A stretch of 43,523 nt of DNA from Candidatus Buchananbacteria bacterium RIFCSPHIGHO2_01_FULL_44_11 (GCA_001817345.1 MHIE01000005.1:1-43523), one strand, 5' to 3'. Positions 13,339 to 20,957 are shown, counted from the first letter of the stretch. The notes: generated from the sequence alone by a model not told the origin. Made by a program: numbers and translations.

Positions 13339-14133
13339 ATGAAAATATTATTTTTTGGTGACATTGTCGGTAAAATCGGCCGGACGGCAATCCGGCAGGT
13401 TATCGCTGATCTGAAAAAAGAAGTTGAGCCGGATTTGATTATGGCTAACGTTGAGAATTTAGCTCATGGCACCGGCGTAACGGAAAAAACTTTGCAGGAA
13501 TTGCTGGATTTAGGCTTTGGCTTTTTTACTTCGGGCAACCATATTTTTGATAAACCCGAGGCGGAAGTTTTGCTATCCAGAAAAGATTTTCCGTTGATTC
13601 GGCCGGCCAATTATCCACTCCAAACTCCTGGCGATGGCTACAAAATTATCAGCGTCGGCTCGCGTTCACTGCTAATTGTCAATTTAATCGGCCGGGTGTT
13701 CATTAAAGAGAATTTTGATTGTCCATTTAGGAAAATCGATGAGATTTTAGCCGCGGTTGACACTAAAAAATTAGCCGGCATTATTGTTGATTTTCATGCT
13801 GAAGCGACTTCAGAAAAAATTGCTATGGGCCATTATTTGGCCGGCCGGGTTTCGGCGGTTTTAGGCACTCATACTCACGTCGCTACCGCCGATGCCCGGA
13901 TTTTGCCCCCAGGCACGGCTTATTTAACCGATATTGGTATGGTTGGCGCAATGGACTCGGTAATCGGAGTGGACAAAGGTCCGGTCTTAAAAATGTTTTT
14001 AAGCCAGATGCCGGCGAGTTTCCAGATCCCCGAAGAGGGTGAAGTCATTATCAATGCCGTGGTTTTAACTATTGACCCGCAAAATCAAAAAGTTTTGGAT
14101 TTGACCAGACTAGACAGAGTTGTTAAAGTGTAG
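13339..14133 (+). CDS. ymdB: YmdB-family metallophosphoesterase
   Basis: A 264-aa protein of the TIGR00282/YmdB family, which hydrolyses 2',3'-cyclic nucleotides and influences RNase Y-dependent RNA levels in Bacillus. Metal-binding motifs are visible: FFGDIVGKIGR at the N-terminus, NVENLAHG, TSGNHIFDK, IVDFHAEATSEK and GTHTHVATAD near the end. The length matches the family. It directly follows rny, 71 nt later with a small TTGAAAA/TTTTCAA hairpin in the gap, so co-transcription is likely. The catalytic substrate here is not provable from sequence. Confidence 0.95.
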   Translation: MKILFFGDIVGKIGRTAIRQVIADLKKEVEPDLIMANVENLAHGTGVTEKTLQELLDLGFGFFTSGNHIFDKPEAEVLLSRKDFPLIRPANYPLQTPGDGYKIISVGSRSLLIVNLIGRVFIKENFDCPFRKIDEILAAVDTKKLAGIIVDFHAEATSEKIAMGHYLAGRVSAVLGTHTHVATADARILPPGTAYLTDIGMVGAMDSVIGVDKGPVLKMFLSQMPASFQIPEEGEVIINAVVLTIDPQNQKVLDLTRLDRVVKV

Positions 14134-14160
14134 TAGTATATTTCTATTGTTATAAATAAT

Positions 14161-14184
14161 TTATTAGCCGACTTGAGCTAATAA
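14161..14184 (+). repeat. Hairpin before the HU start
   Basis: TTATTAGC pairs with GCTAATAA around CGACTTGA and ends about 8 nt before the GGGAGGTGG ribosome binding site. It has no T-run and may tune hup translation. Confidence 0.5.
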
Positions 14185-14203
14185 TCATGAAGGGAGGTGG
14201 CTT

Positions 14204-14488
14204 GTGAACAAAGCAGAACTAATCGAAGTCATATCGCAAAAAGTCGGTATCTCTAAGAGAGAATCCGAAGAAGCGGTTGACTGTCTGACCCAGACAATTA
14301 CCGAAAGAATTAAGGCGGGTGAGGAGGTGACTCTGACTGGGTTTGGGGCTTTTTCGGCGCGAACCAGAAAAGGCCGAGTGGGTGTTAATCCCCGGAATCC
14401 CCAAGAAAAAATTGATATCCCTTCGGTTACAGTCCCTAAGTTTAAAGCCGGTAAGAATTTAAAAGAGGCTTTAAAAGCTAAGGCTTAG
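14204..14488 (+). CDS. hup: HU-family DNA-binding protein
   Basis: A 94-aa HU/IHF protein that bends DNA and compacts the nucleoid. MNKAELIEVISQKVGIS, the GEEVTLTGFGAF turn, the arm region RKGRVGVNPRNPQEKIDIP and the C-terminal FKAGKNLKEALK are classical HU features. The start is GTG, chosen because GGGAGGTGG lies 4-5 nt upstream and the length then matches the family. The arm tip has the standard RNPQ proline. It is followed by a very large terminator. Confidence 0.97.
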   Translation: MNKAELIEVISQKVGISKRESEEAVDCLTQTITERIKAGEEVTLTGFGAFSARTRKGRVGVNPRNPQEKIDIPSVTVPKFKAGKNLKEALKAKA

Positions 14489-14516
14489 TTGATCAGGTAG
14501 ACTTAATATAAATTTC

Positions 14517-14594
14517 ACCCCGCCGTTTCTGTTTGTTTTAGTAGGGACAAAATATTATTTTGTCCCTACAGATGCAGAAACGGCGGGGTTTCGT
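14517..14594 (+). terminator. Long two-storey terminator after hup
   Basis: ACCCCGCCGTTTCTG (14517-14531) pairs with CAGAAACGGCGGGGT (14575-14589). Inside it, GTAGGGACAAAAT pairs with ATTTTGTCCCTAC (14541-14569). TTTCGTTT follows. The inner palindrome looks like an insertion into a normal terminator. Confidence 0.85.
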
Positions 14595-14712
14595 TTAATT
14601 CAGAATTATCAGCTTAGCTGGTAGGTCTGTTTTCGCCTATAGACTAGTTGCTTTTATCTCCCCCACTTCGTTTTTCGAACTTCGTAGGGCAAGTCGAGCT
14701 TTGGTAAGCAGG

Positions 14713-14763
14713 CCTCCCCCTCCCATTGGGAGGGGGAGGAGGAGAGGTGGAGGTGGGAGGGGG
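14713..14763 (+). repeat. Polypurine palindrome with G-quadruplex potential
   Basis: CCTCCCCCTCCC-ATT-GGGAGGGGGAGG is a perfect 12-bp hairpin. It is followed by a G/A-rich tract up to 14763 with several G-runs. The intergenic DNA from 14595 to 14712 holds no gene that I can see. Confidence 0.7.
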
Positions 14764-14791
14764 ATTAATTAACCCCTGGCCTTTATTCTCT

Positions 14792-15589
14792 TTAGCTTAA
14801 GAGTACACCGCCGTCAACAACAACAATTGAGCCAGTCATATACGACGAAGCCTCGCTAGCTAAGAACAAAACAACCGTGCCGATTTCGTCGGGCTGGCCC
14901 GATCGGCCCATCGGTATTTTGGCGTTAAATGTTTCCATAATGGCTTTTTGCTGTTCAGTTGATAAATCCTTGACCATGGCGGCGGTACCTTCAGTTGAGA
15001 TACTGCCGGGCGCAATGGCGTTGACTCGGATGCCGAGATTAGCCACTTCCAAGGCAAAGTTTTTGGTAAAGCCCCAAACGCCGTGTTTGGAAGTGTCATA
15101 AGCGGCTAAACCCACCATGCTGGGGTGTAAGGCGTCAATCGAGGCGATATTAATAATATTGCCGCTTTTATTTTTCACCATTACTTTAGCCGCTTCCCGA
15201 CTCATTAAAAATACGCCGCGCTGGTTAACGGCCTGGATTTTTTCCCACAAAGCTAAATCCATTTCCATCACCGGCATTGAAGGGAAAATACCGGCGTTAT
15301 TGATTAAAATATCAAGGCCGTTGAATTTTTTTACCGTCTGATTGATCAAGTTTTCTACCTCTTTTTCGCTACTGACGTCAGTCTTAACAAATATCACCGG
15401 GCGTCCTTGGCGAGTCAGTTTTTGAGCCTTTTCTTCCCCGACTTTTTCAGCGATATCGGCAATAACGACATTAGCTCCGGCCTCCGCCAGTCTTTTGACA
15501 ATGCCATAGCCAATGCCCATTGACCCGCCGGTGACAATCGCGGTTTTGCCCTTGAAGTTGAATAATTCAGCAATTGATTTTTGAGGCAT
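14792..15589 (-). CDS. Short-chain dehydrogenase/reductase (FabG-like)
   Basis: A 265-aa classical SDR. It has the cofactor motif TGGSMGIG (20-27), NNAG (97-100), catalytic Ser150, Tyr164 and Lys168 (YDTSK), and the usual C-terminal MTGSIVVVDGG. Asp45 after the second strand (VVIAD) favours NAD(H). The substrate is unknown; it may act on sugars or alcohols, or as 3-oxoacyl-ACP reductase, though no fatty-acid genes are nearby. A TATAAT box lies 18 nt upstream of the ATG (15608-15613 on the minus strand), so the mRNA leader would be only about 12 nt. It is probably monocistronic. Confidence 0.88.
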   Translation of the reverse strand: MPQKSIAELFNFKGKTAIVTGGSMGIGYGIVKRLAEAGANVVIADIAEKVGEEKAQKLTRQGRPVIFVKTDVSSEKEVENLINQTVKKFNGLDILINNAGIFPSMPVMEMDLALWEKIQAVNQRGVFLMSREAAKVMVKNKSGNIINIASIDALHPSMVGLAAYDTSKHGVWGFTKNFALEVANLGIRVNAIAPGSISTEGTAAMVKDLSTEQQKAIMETFNAKIPMGRSGQPDEIGTVVLFLASEASSYMTGSIVVVDGGVLLS

Positions 15590-15626
15590 ATTTTTTGGTT
15601 ACTTAGAATTATAGTGGTATTATACC

Positions 15627-15650
15627 AAAAAATCGCCTGATCGGCGATTT
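15627..15650 (-). terminator. Terminator downstream of the toxin-antitoxin unit
   Basis: AAATCGCC-GATCA-GGCGATTT followed by a run of T on the minus strand. It lies between the TA pair (plus repeat) and the SDR gene. Confidence 0.75.
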
Positions 15651-15702
15651 ATTGGCGACGTAGGGCGAGTGTCCGCCTGAGGCGGACCGAATTTAGCTAG
15701 CC

Positions 15703-15804
15703 AAAAAGGGTGCAATACCCCGTCCCGTATATAGTAAACTTAAAGCCTCTACGGGACTGCGTAAGAAGTGGGCGGAGCAAGCTCTGCGGTCAATACCCTT
15801 TATT
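15703..15804. repeat. Dispersed hairpin repeat, copy 1
   Basis: The element starts AAAAAGGGTGCAATACCC and ends CTGCGTAAGAAGTGGGCGGAGCAAGCTCTGCGGTCAATACCCTTTATT. Outer arms AAAGGGT and ACCCTTT are complementary, and a conserved inner hairpin is built on GGAGC/GCTCT. The middle holds the element-specific hairpin GTCCCGTA/TACGGGAC (15722-15757). Copy 2 is at 33093-33165 with the same flanks but a different central hairpin. Confidence 0.85.
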
Positions 15805-15809
15805 AGTTT

Positions 15810-16082
15810 TTAAAAAAGAGAGATACGCAGATTGGCGTCCAGCGCTTTGGCTAATCGGTTAAGAAAAGCCAAGCTTGGGTTATAATCGCCGCATTCCAGA
15901 CGCGAAATGGCTGATTGTTTCGTGTTGAGTTTTTTGGCCAATTCGGCTTGGGTTAAACCTTGTTTGAGGCGTCTTTCAATGATTAACTGGGTTAATTCAA
16001 ATTCCGAGTTGAGTTTTTTGTAGGCTTGGCTGGTTTGCCGGTCTTTAAGTAATTGCTGCTTTAATTTTTTGTATGTTTTCAT
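15810..16082 (-). CDS. HigA-type antitoxin with XRE helix-turn-helix
   Basis: A 90-aa protein with a C-terminal XRE/Cro-type helix-turn-helix (GLTQAELAKKLNTKQSAISRLECG, about 39-62), preceded by a Lys-rich helix. It lies 29 nt behind a RelE/HigB-like toxin gene, the toxin-first order typical of higBA. It should neutralise the toxin and repress the operon. The short gap between the genes holds ATATGTTATGTTATG repeats, which may be part of an operator, but the promoter is expected upstream of the toxin. Confidence 0.85.
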   Translation of the reverse strand: MKTYKKLKQQLLKDRQTSQAYKKLNSEFELTQLIIERRLKQGLTQAELAKKLNTKQSAISRLECGDYNPSLAFLNRLAKALDANLRISLF

Positions 16083-16111
16083 AGTATTGGCAGTATAACG
16101 TATATGTTATG

Positions 16112-16420
16112 TTATGTCAAGTTCTTTAATTTTCTTTTAGCTTGGTCAATTTCTCTCTTCGGTATCACTTGTGATTTTTTGATAAATCCAGAGAGTACAA
16201 CTATATTGCCTTTTTGGAAAGTATAGAAAAGCCGTACCTCTTGTCGGCCTTTGATTCTTAGCTCAAACAAGCCGGCACTTATCTTTTTACTGTGAGGCAA
16301 ACCAAGCTGATGGCCGAATTTTTCCAGTAAATCAATAACCCGCAATACTTTTGCGATTGCTGGTTTTTCCAGTGACCGGATGAAACTCTCAACACTGTTA
16401 TCAAAAACTATTTTTATCAT
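16112..16420 (-). CDS. RelE/HigB-family toxin
   Basis: A 102-aa basic protein of the HigB/phage Gp49-like branch of the RelE superfamily. Features are the two N-terminal helices (SVESFIRSLEKPAIAKVLRVIDLL), HSKKISAGLFELRIKG, RQEVRLFYTFQKGNIVVLSGFIKKSQ and the C-terminal REIDQAKRKL helix. Such toxins cut mRNA on the ribosome. The strand-borne basic and aromatic residues (Arg, Lys, Phe) are intact, so the protein may be active. The antitoxin follows after 29 nt. Confidence 0.85.
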   Translation of the reverse strand: MIKIVFDNSVESFIRSLEKPAIAKVLRVIDLLEKFGHQLGLPHSKKISAGLFELRIKGRQEVRLFYTFQKGNIVVLSGFIKKSQVIPKREIDQAKRKLKNLT

Positions 16421-16429
16421 AATTTAATT

Positions 16430-16451
16430 AAAAAAGCGCCTTTTTGGCGCT
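16430..16451 (-). terminator. Terminator downstream of the symporter gene
   Basis: On the minus strand AGCGCC-AAAAA-GGCGCT runs into TTTTTT. It lies about 170 nt after the stop of the sodium/solute symporter and just before the toxin start. Confidence 0.8.
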
Positions 16452-16618
16452 ACGTTGATAATTAAGTTTACTGTTTTTATTTTAACGCTTCATTATTTTT
16501 CTGTCAACTAAAAATCAATCCCGAGGTTGGTATGAAAAACCATGCTAAATTATTTTTTATTTCTTGCCAATTTCCTTGCTTGTGCTTTTCAAGTTATGGT
16601 CGCACGCCGTTTTTAACT

Positions 16619-17995
16619 CTAATTTTTGATTATTTTTAGATCCTTTCTTTTAAAAATCTTATCATAAAGAGTTATTATTAGTACTCCCAATAAAGTTGTT
16701 ACTATAAAAACCTGCTCTTTTAAAAATGGAAAAAGAATAAACAAAAGACTGGCAGGCACCAGGATTGAATAGAAACTTGCATTTGCTGAAATTTTTTTTG
16801 AATAAATACCAGCAAAAATTGGCGGTACAAAAATTAATGCCAAATAAGTAACCAGTAATGACAACGTAACTATATTTGGGATTATAAATGCCAATACAAA
16901 TCCGACAACTCCAAAAGCCCCCGTGAGTAATCGGGCATATATTATTTCTTTTTTACGGTCAAGAGTCTTTTGATCAAATAAAGCTTTATATATAATTGTA
17001 GAACCGCCGACCAGTAAACTATCAATAGAAGACATAATGACTGCTAAAATTGACGCAAAGCCAAATCCAACCAACCAGGGCGGCAAAATTTCTTTCATGA
17101 GAGTAAATATGGCAGTTTCTTTTTGAATTCCAACTGGCAATTTAATAGCCGCAACCAGACCTAAAAATAAAACTAGAATTCCAAGAAAAGCGGTTATTGG
17201 GATTGCGAGATAAAATGATTTTCTCGCAGTATTTTTGCTCTCGGCAGAAAAAATTCTTTGCCAATGCGTAGTATTGCCCAGATAGAAAAAGCCACTTATT
17301 ACAATTGCCCCAATAAACCAACTTAATCCCCCAAAAGCAAGCGGATCAAGATGACCTTTGGGTAGTTGGGCAAACAGGTCATCAAAATTTCCTATACTCT
17401 GGTATCCTATAATTGCCATTATAATAAACATTAAAACAATTATCCAAAATTGAATAAAATCGGTGATAATATCAACTTTTAATCCACCGATTGTGGTATA
17501 AAGGATTGTAATGGCTGCAGAAAAGAACAACGCGATTACATAATCAGCACCCGTAAGAACAGACGCGAGCGATGCAATGGCAATTGCCTGAACGCCAATC
17601 CAAATAATGAGTAAAAATAATTGCAACCACCCTGTCAAAATTTTGTTTTTTCTCCCAAATCTTTTTTCAAAAAAATCAACAATGGTGTGAGCGCCATATT
17701 CGTCACCAATTTCTTTTATTTTTTTAGCCAATAATCCGAGAATAAACATCCCGACTATAAAAGAAATTGGCAATGCCAAGCCATATGAAATGCCTGTGTT
17801 ATAAACTTCTGAAACAATCGCAACCGTTGCGCCAGCCCCCACCACAGTGGCAACAGTAGAAAAGGTCATCAGCCAAAGATTTGTTTTTCGTTGGTTTACA
17901 AAATACGCCTCAATAGATTCCTTTCTGGAGAAATGCCATGCAACGAAGAACATCACTGCTAAATAGATTATTAAAACGATTGATATTGTGTCCAT
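16619..17995 (-). CDS. Sodium/solute symporter (SSS family)
   Basis: A 458-aa integral membrane protein with about 13 hydrophobic segments and typical SSS features: ATVVGAGATVAIVSEVYNTGISYGLA near the start, a GGLKVDIITDFIQFWII stretch in the middle, FYLGNTTHWQRIFSAES, and ILAVIMSSIDSLLVGGSTIIYKAL with the conserved Ser residues of the second sodium site. It should import a small organic solute (amino acid, sugar, proline or pantothenate type) with Na+. The substrate cannot be told from sequence. The gene is visibly more A/T-rich than its neighbours, with many ATA, AAT and TTA codons, which suggests recent acquisition. It stands alone. Confidence 0.92.
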   Translation of the reverse strand: MDTISIVLIIYLAVMFFVAWHFSRKESIEAYFVNQRKTNLWLMTFSTVATVVGAGATVAIVSEVYNTGISYGLALPISFIVGMFILGLLAKKIKEIGDEYGAHTIVDFFEKRFGRKNKILTGWLQLFLLIIWIGVQAIAIASLASVLTGADYVIALFFSAAITILYTTIGGLKVDIITDFIQFWIIVLMFIIMAIIGYQSIGNFDDLFAQLPKGHLDPLAFGGLSWFIGAIVISGFFYLGNTTHWQRIFSAESKNTARKSFYLAIPITAFLGILVLFLGLVAAIKLPVGIQKETAIFTLMKEILPPWLVGFGFASILAVIMSSIDSLLVGGSTIIYKALFDQKTLDRKKEIIYARLLTGAFGVVGFVLAFIIPNIVTLSLLVTYLALIFVPPIFAGIYSKKISANASFYSILVPASLLFILFPFLKEQVFIVTTLLGVLIITLYDKIFKRKDLKIIKN

Positions 17996-18190
17996 ACTAT
18001 TTATCTTATTAAGTCGTCAACACTTACCTTAACCTTCTTAAACTTTTGGTTATTTTGAGTTAGTCATTATGCTAATATTATAACTCGCTTCCAGAAAGCA
18101 GGCAAAAGCAAAAATCCCGTCTTTTATTTCATCCTTGATTTATAGTATTAATTGTGCTAGATTGTTACCATTGTCAGTTGGTTTTATTTA

Positions 18191-18266
18191 GCGCCCGTAG
18201 CTTAATGGATAGAGCACTTGGCTTCGGACCAAGGGGTTGTAGGTTCAAGTCCTACCGGGCGCGCCA
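18191..18266 (+). tRNA. tRNA-Arg (TCG), CCA encoded
   Basis: Acceptor GCGCCCG/CGGGCGC, D-arm GCTT...AGAGC, anticodon stem CTTGG/CCAAG with loop CTTCGGA (anticodon TCG), T-arm GTAGG-TTCAAGT-CCTAC, discriminator G and an encoded CCA. It reads CGA codons. Confidence 0.96.
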
Positions 18267-18279
18267 GATTAGTAAACGT

Positions 18280-18351
18280 GGGGCGTTAGCTCAATGGTAG
18301 AGCAGTTGCCTCTTAAGCAAACGGTTAGGGGTTCGAGTCCCTTACGCCCCA
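18280..18351 (+). tRNA. tRNA-Lys (CTT), CCA not encoded
   Basis: Acceptor GGGGCGT/ACGCCCC, D-arm GCTC/GAGC, anticodon loop CTCTTAA (anticodon CTT), T-arm AGGGG-TTCGAGT-CCCTT and discriminator A. The anticodon stem has a G-A mismatch at its outer pair. Unlike the neighbouring tRNA-Arg it lacks a genomic CCA, so CCA addition is needed. Confidence 0.93.
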
Positions 18352-18355
18352 TTTT

Positions 18356-18385
18356 AAAGAATCGTCTGGTTGACGATTCTTTTTG
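18356..18385 (+). terminator. Terminator of the tRNA-Arg/tRNA-Lys transcript
   Basis: AAAGAATCGTC-TGGTT-GACGATTCTTT with a T-run, directly after tRNA-Lys. Confidence 0.9.
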
Positions 18386-18414
18386 ATTAATATGACAGAC
18401 AGGGAGAACATAAT

Positions 18415-18540
18415 GAACCCGACTCCGTAGCAAGCTACGGAGTATCAGGGCGGGTTCTTTATGCAAGGTGTTGGCTCCGCCAACGTATTATTTTTATAAT
18501 GGCCTTCATCTCCGCGGCCAGCCGCGGAGTATCCGGCCAA
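18415..18540. repeat. Cluster of three palindromes
   Basis: GAACCCG...CGGGTTC encloses CTCCGTAGCAAGCTACGGAG. GTTGGC-TCC-GCCAAC follows, then CTCCGCGG-CCA-GCCGCGGAG inside a TAATGGCC/GGCCA stem. No gene lies in this spacer; it is a stack of hairpins between convergent transcripts. Confidence 0.7.
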
Positions 18541-18544
18541 CCAT

Positions 18545-18584
18545 AATAAAAAATCCGCCTCTGGGCCGAAGCCAAGAGGACGGA
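18545..18584 (-). terminator. Terminator of the HIT-like gene
   Basis: On the minus strand CCTCT...AGAGG with a GGCTTCGGCC core and outer TCCG/CGGA pairs, followed by TTTTTTATT. It lies about 35 nt after the stop at 18618. Confidence 0.75.
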
Positions 18585-18617
18585 AAGAGACTTTGATTTT
18601 AGGGAAAGCAGTCTGTT

Positions 18618-18959
18618 TTAGCCGCGAAAGACGAGCTTGGGCAGCTCTTCGTCCACATTAGGGAGTATAATGTGGATGTGGAACGTTTCCCTAGTGCAGA
18701 GGTCGTCGCCGTTTTGGCCAATCCGATATCGCCCTGGGCGAACGGCGAATTCTCTGGCGAATTGTTCGGCCAGCAACCAGAGCTCTGAGCGTTCGGTAAT
18801 GGTTGGCTGAGCTGATTCGTCCTCAAGAGCCAAGATCAGATGTCGGCCAGTAATTGGCCCGGTGCCGTCCTCCCGAGGCGAACGGCGTCGGCTTTCGACC
18901 AAACACCACCGCCGGCCAGACGACAAAGTACCTTGTCTAATAGGATCAGGCGCAGGCAT
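18618..18959 (-). CDS. Small HIT-like protein
   Basis: A 113-aa protein. Its C-terminus, ETFHIHIILPN, resembles the histidine-triad motif (HxHxHxx) with the first His replaced by Thr; the middle nucleophile His and one flanking His are kept. The segment TGRHLILALEDESAQPTITERSELWLLAEQFAREF fits the preceding strand and helix of HIT or GalT-like folds. It may hydrolyse or transfer nucleotides, but the family match is weak. The start is supported by GAGGTAG upstream and by a TTGACA promoter. An overlapping 75-aa ORF is a frame shadow. Confidence 0.6.
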   Translation of the reverse strand: MPAPDPIRQGTLSSGRRWCLVESRRRSPREDGTGPITGRHLILALEDESAQPTITERSELWLLAEQFAREFAVRPGRYRIGQNGDDLCTRETFHIHIILPNVDEELPKLVFRG

Positions 18960-19021
18960 TTTTAGCTACCTCATTCCCGTTGCAAAAAAGAGCGTGCTGG
19001 GAAATCTAAACCCAACATCTT

Positions 19022-19050
19022 AAAATAACACAGGCAAGCGAATTTGTCAA
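19022..19050 (-). promoter_or_regulatory. Promoter of the HIT-like gene
   Basis: On the minus strand TTGACA, a 17-nt spacer and TATTTT. Transcription starts near 19015, about 55 nt before the ATG. Confidence 0.65.
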
Positions 19051-19061
19051 TCCATCTCAAT

Positions 19062-19094
19062 AAAAAAAATGACCCAGGTTTTTCAGAGTCATTT
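19062..19094 (-). terminator. Terminator after pilT
   Basis: AAATGAC and GTCATTT form a seven-pair stem with a long loop and eight T residues on the minus strand, about 22 nt after the pilT stop. Confidence 0.7.
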
Positions 19095-19116
19095 TTTGTT
19101 TGGTAGATTCTATTGA

Positions 19117-20157
19117 TCAGTTCAGCATTTCCGGGTGAGTCATGTGCGACTGGGCCGTTTCTTTACTGATTAATTTTTGACTGAACATATTGATTAAATC
19201 TTGATCCATGGTAATCATCCCCTCTTTGGCGCTGGTTTGAATGACGGTTTTAATTTGGGCGATTTTATTTTCCCGAATTAAGTTAGCCACCGCCGGTGTA
19301 TTGAGTAAAATTTCCCGAGTGGCCACCCGGCCGCCGCCTTCCTGGGGAATCAAATTTTGAGAAATAATGCCGGTTAAAGTCATTGAGACCTGCAGCCGAA
19401 TCTGCTGCTGCTGGTGCGACGGGAAAATATCAATAATCCGGTCGATGGTCTGGGCGGCGTTATGGGTATGCAGAGTGGCTAGCACCAAGTGGCCGGTTTC
19501 GGCTAAAGTGATTGTTGCGGCAATAGTCGCCAAGTCGCGCATTTCGCCGACCATAATGACGTTGGGGTCCTGGCGCAAAACGTGGATCAGGGCGTCTTGA
19601 AAAGTGATCATGTCAGTATGCAGCTGCCGCTGTTTCACAATGCTTTTTTGGGGCTTGAAAAGAAATTCAATTGGGTCTTCAAGCGTGACAATGTGAGCGG
19701 ATTTATTGGTGTTAATATGGTTAATCATCGCCGCTAGGGTGGTAGATTTGCCGCAGCCGGTCGGACCGGTCATCAGGATTAATCCCTGGTACATATCCAG
19801 TAGGCGATAGACCACTTCGGGCATTTTGACGTCTTCCATAGTTGGAATTTCAGAAGAAATGACGCGGGCCACTAAGCCTAAATTATTTTTTTCCCAGTGC
19901 AAATTGACGCGAAAACGGTGGCCGGTTTTTATTTCGTAGGAAAGATCTAGTTCTTTTTTATTCAGTAAGATTTTTTTCTGTTCCTCGGTGATAATCGGGT
20001 AAATCAATTCCTCGGCGATTTTCTGGCTGATGTTGGGCCGGTTTTTGATCGGTCCGAGCTGGCCGTCAATTCTCAGGTAAGGCGGCATGCCGACGATCAG
20101 GTGGAGGTCGGAAGCTTTTTTTTCCACGGCAATTTTAAACAGTTCTTCAATGCTCAT
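19117..20157 (-). CDS. pilT: Type IV pilus retraction ATPase PilT
   Basis: A 346-aa hexameric ATPase that depolymerises type IV pili at the inner face of the membrane. The N-terminal PAS-like domain (ASDLHLIVGMPPYLRIDG) is followed by the RecA-like core with Walker A GPTGCGKST (131-139), the Asp box TLEDPIE, Walker B in VIMVGEMRD and the His box LATLHTHNAAQTIDRI. The C-terminal retraction motif AIRNLIRE appears as AVANLIREN. It stops with TGA. It starts 4 nt after the RNase III stop, so the two are probably co-transcribed. The partner PilB is 11 kb away at 31349. Confidence 0.95.
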   Translation of the reverse strand: MSIEELFKIAVEKKASDLHLIVGMPPYLRIDGQLGPIKNRPNISQKIAEELIYPIITEEQKKILLNKKELDLSYEIKTGHRFRVNLHWEKNNLGLVARVISSEIPTMEDVKMPEVVYRLLDMYQGLILMTGPTGCGKSTTLAAMINHINTNKSAHIVTLEDPIEFLFKPQKSIVKQRQLHTDMITFQDALIHVLRQDPNVIMVGEMRDLATIAATITLAETGHLVLATLHTHNAAQTIDRIIDIFPSHQQQQIRLQVSMTLTGIISQNLIPQEGGGRVATREILLNTPAVANLIRENKIAQIKTVIQTSAKEGMITMDQDLINMFSQKLISKETAQSHMTHPEMLN

Positions 20158-20161
20158 AAAA

Positions 20162-20857
20162 TTATTTATCCCATTTTTTCTTTTTTAGAGCGGCTTTGGC
20201 GGCTTTGGTTTGTCCTTCTTGTTTACTTGAGCCGGTGGCAGTGGCAATCAACTCATCGTTAAGGAAAACTCCAACTTGGAATTTTTTGTCATGGTCTGGG
20301 CCGTTTTCTTCCAAAACCCGATAGTTGGGAGTGATTTTTAATTTTTCCTGGGCAATTTCCTGAAATTTACTTTTGGGATCTAAGTAGAGTTTGTTCGATA
20401 AAATATTAGGCAGTTCGGGCAGGATGTTTTTGGCGATAAAATTTTGGGCCATTTCCAGCCCCTGGTCAATGTAGATTGAACCGATTAAGGCCTCAAGAGC
20501 ATTGGCTAGGATGTAATTTCTAGCTTTGCCGTTGGTATCGTTATTTTCACCCTTACTTAAGTAGAGGTATTTACCCAGTTCAATTTTTTGGGCGATTTTA
20601 GCCAGCATTTGACTGTTGACTAAACTGGCTCGCCAGTTGGTTAGATCCCCTTCTGGATTTGGGTAATTATGGAAAAGGTAATCAGTGACGATGAGTTCTA
20701 AAACCGCATCGCCCAAAAATTCCAGCCGCTCGTTGTGTTCCAGCTTAAAGCCGGGATTTTCGTTTAGGTACGAACGGTGGACCAAGGCTTGCTTCAAGAT
20801 GTCTGTGTTTTTAAAATGAACCTTAATTTTTTTTTCTAAGTTTGACAGTTCGGTCAT
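20162..20857 (-). CDS. rnc: Ribonuclease III
   Basis: A 231-aa double-strand-specific endoribonuclease that processes rRNA precursors. The signature NERLEFLGD (42-50) and the second acidic site near Glu122 (NALEALIGSIYID) form the catalytic centre; the aligned second-site Asp of E. coli is Asn119 here. A double-stranded RNA-binding domain fills the C-terminal 70 residues (PKSKFQEIAQEKLKITPNYRV...SSKQEGQTKAAKAAL). It follows nusB after a 100-nt palindromic spacer and precedes pilT by 4 nt. Confidence 0.96.
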   Translation of the reverse strand: MTELSNLEKKIKVHFKNTDILKQALVHRSYLNENPGFKLEHNERLEFLGDAVLELIVTDYLFHNYPNPEGDLTNWRASLVNSQMLAKIAQKIELGKYLYLSKGENNDTNGKARNYILANALEALIGSIYIDQGLEMAQNFIAKNILPELPNILSNKLYLDPKSKFQEIAQEKLKITPNYRVLEENGPDHDKKFQVGVFLNDELIATATGSSKQEGQTKAAKAALKKKKWDK

Positions 20858-20863
20858 AGGAAT

Positions 20864-20955
20864 CGTTTTGTACCAGCCGGGTTACCGGTCTGGACAAACG
20901 GCATGCGAATAAACAAATAATCGCCTGGAGCATTTGTTGATTCGTATGCGTTTGT
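20864..20955. repeat. Two long hairpins between nusB and rnc
   Basis: The first is CGTTTTGTACCAGCCGG facing CCGGTCTGGACAAACG. The second is an imperfect 22-bp stem, ACAAACGGCATGCGAATAAA against its complement at 20934-20955. The ACAAACG strand is shared, so only one can form at a time. They may be RNase III sites or dispersed palindromes. Confidence 0.65.
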
Positions 20956-20957
20956 GA

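Noticed and set aside
18599-18826. 75-aa ORF inside the HIT-like gene
   Set aside because: Frame shadow; the 113-aa frame has the promoter, the ribosome binding site and the HIT-like motif.
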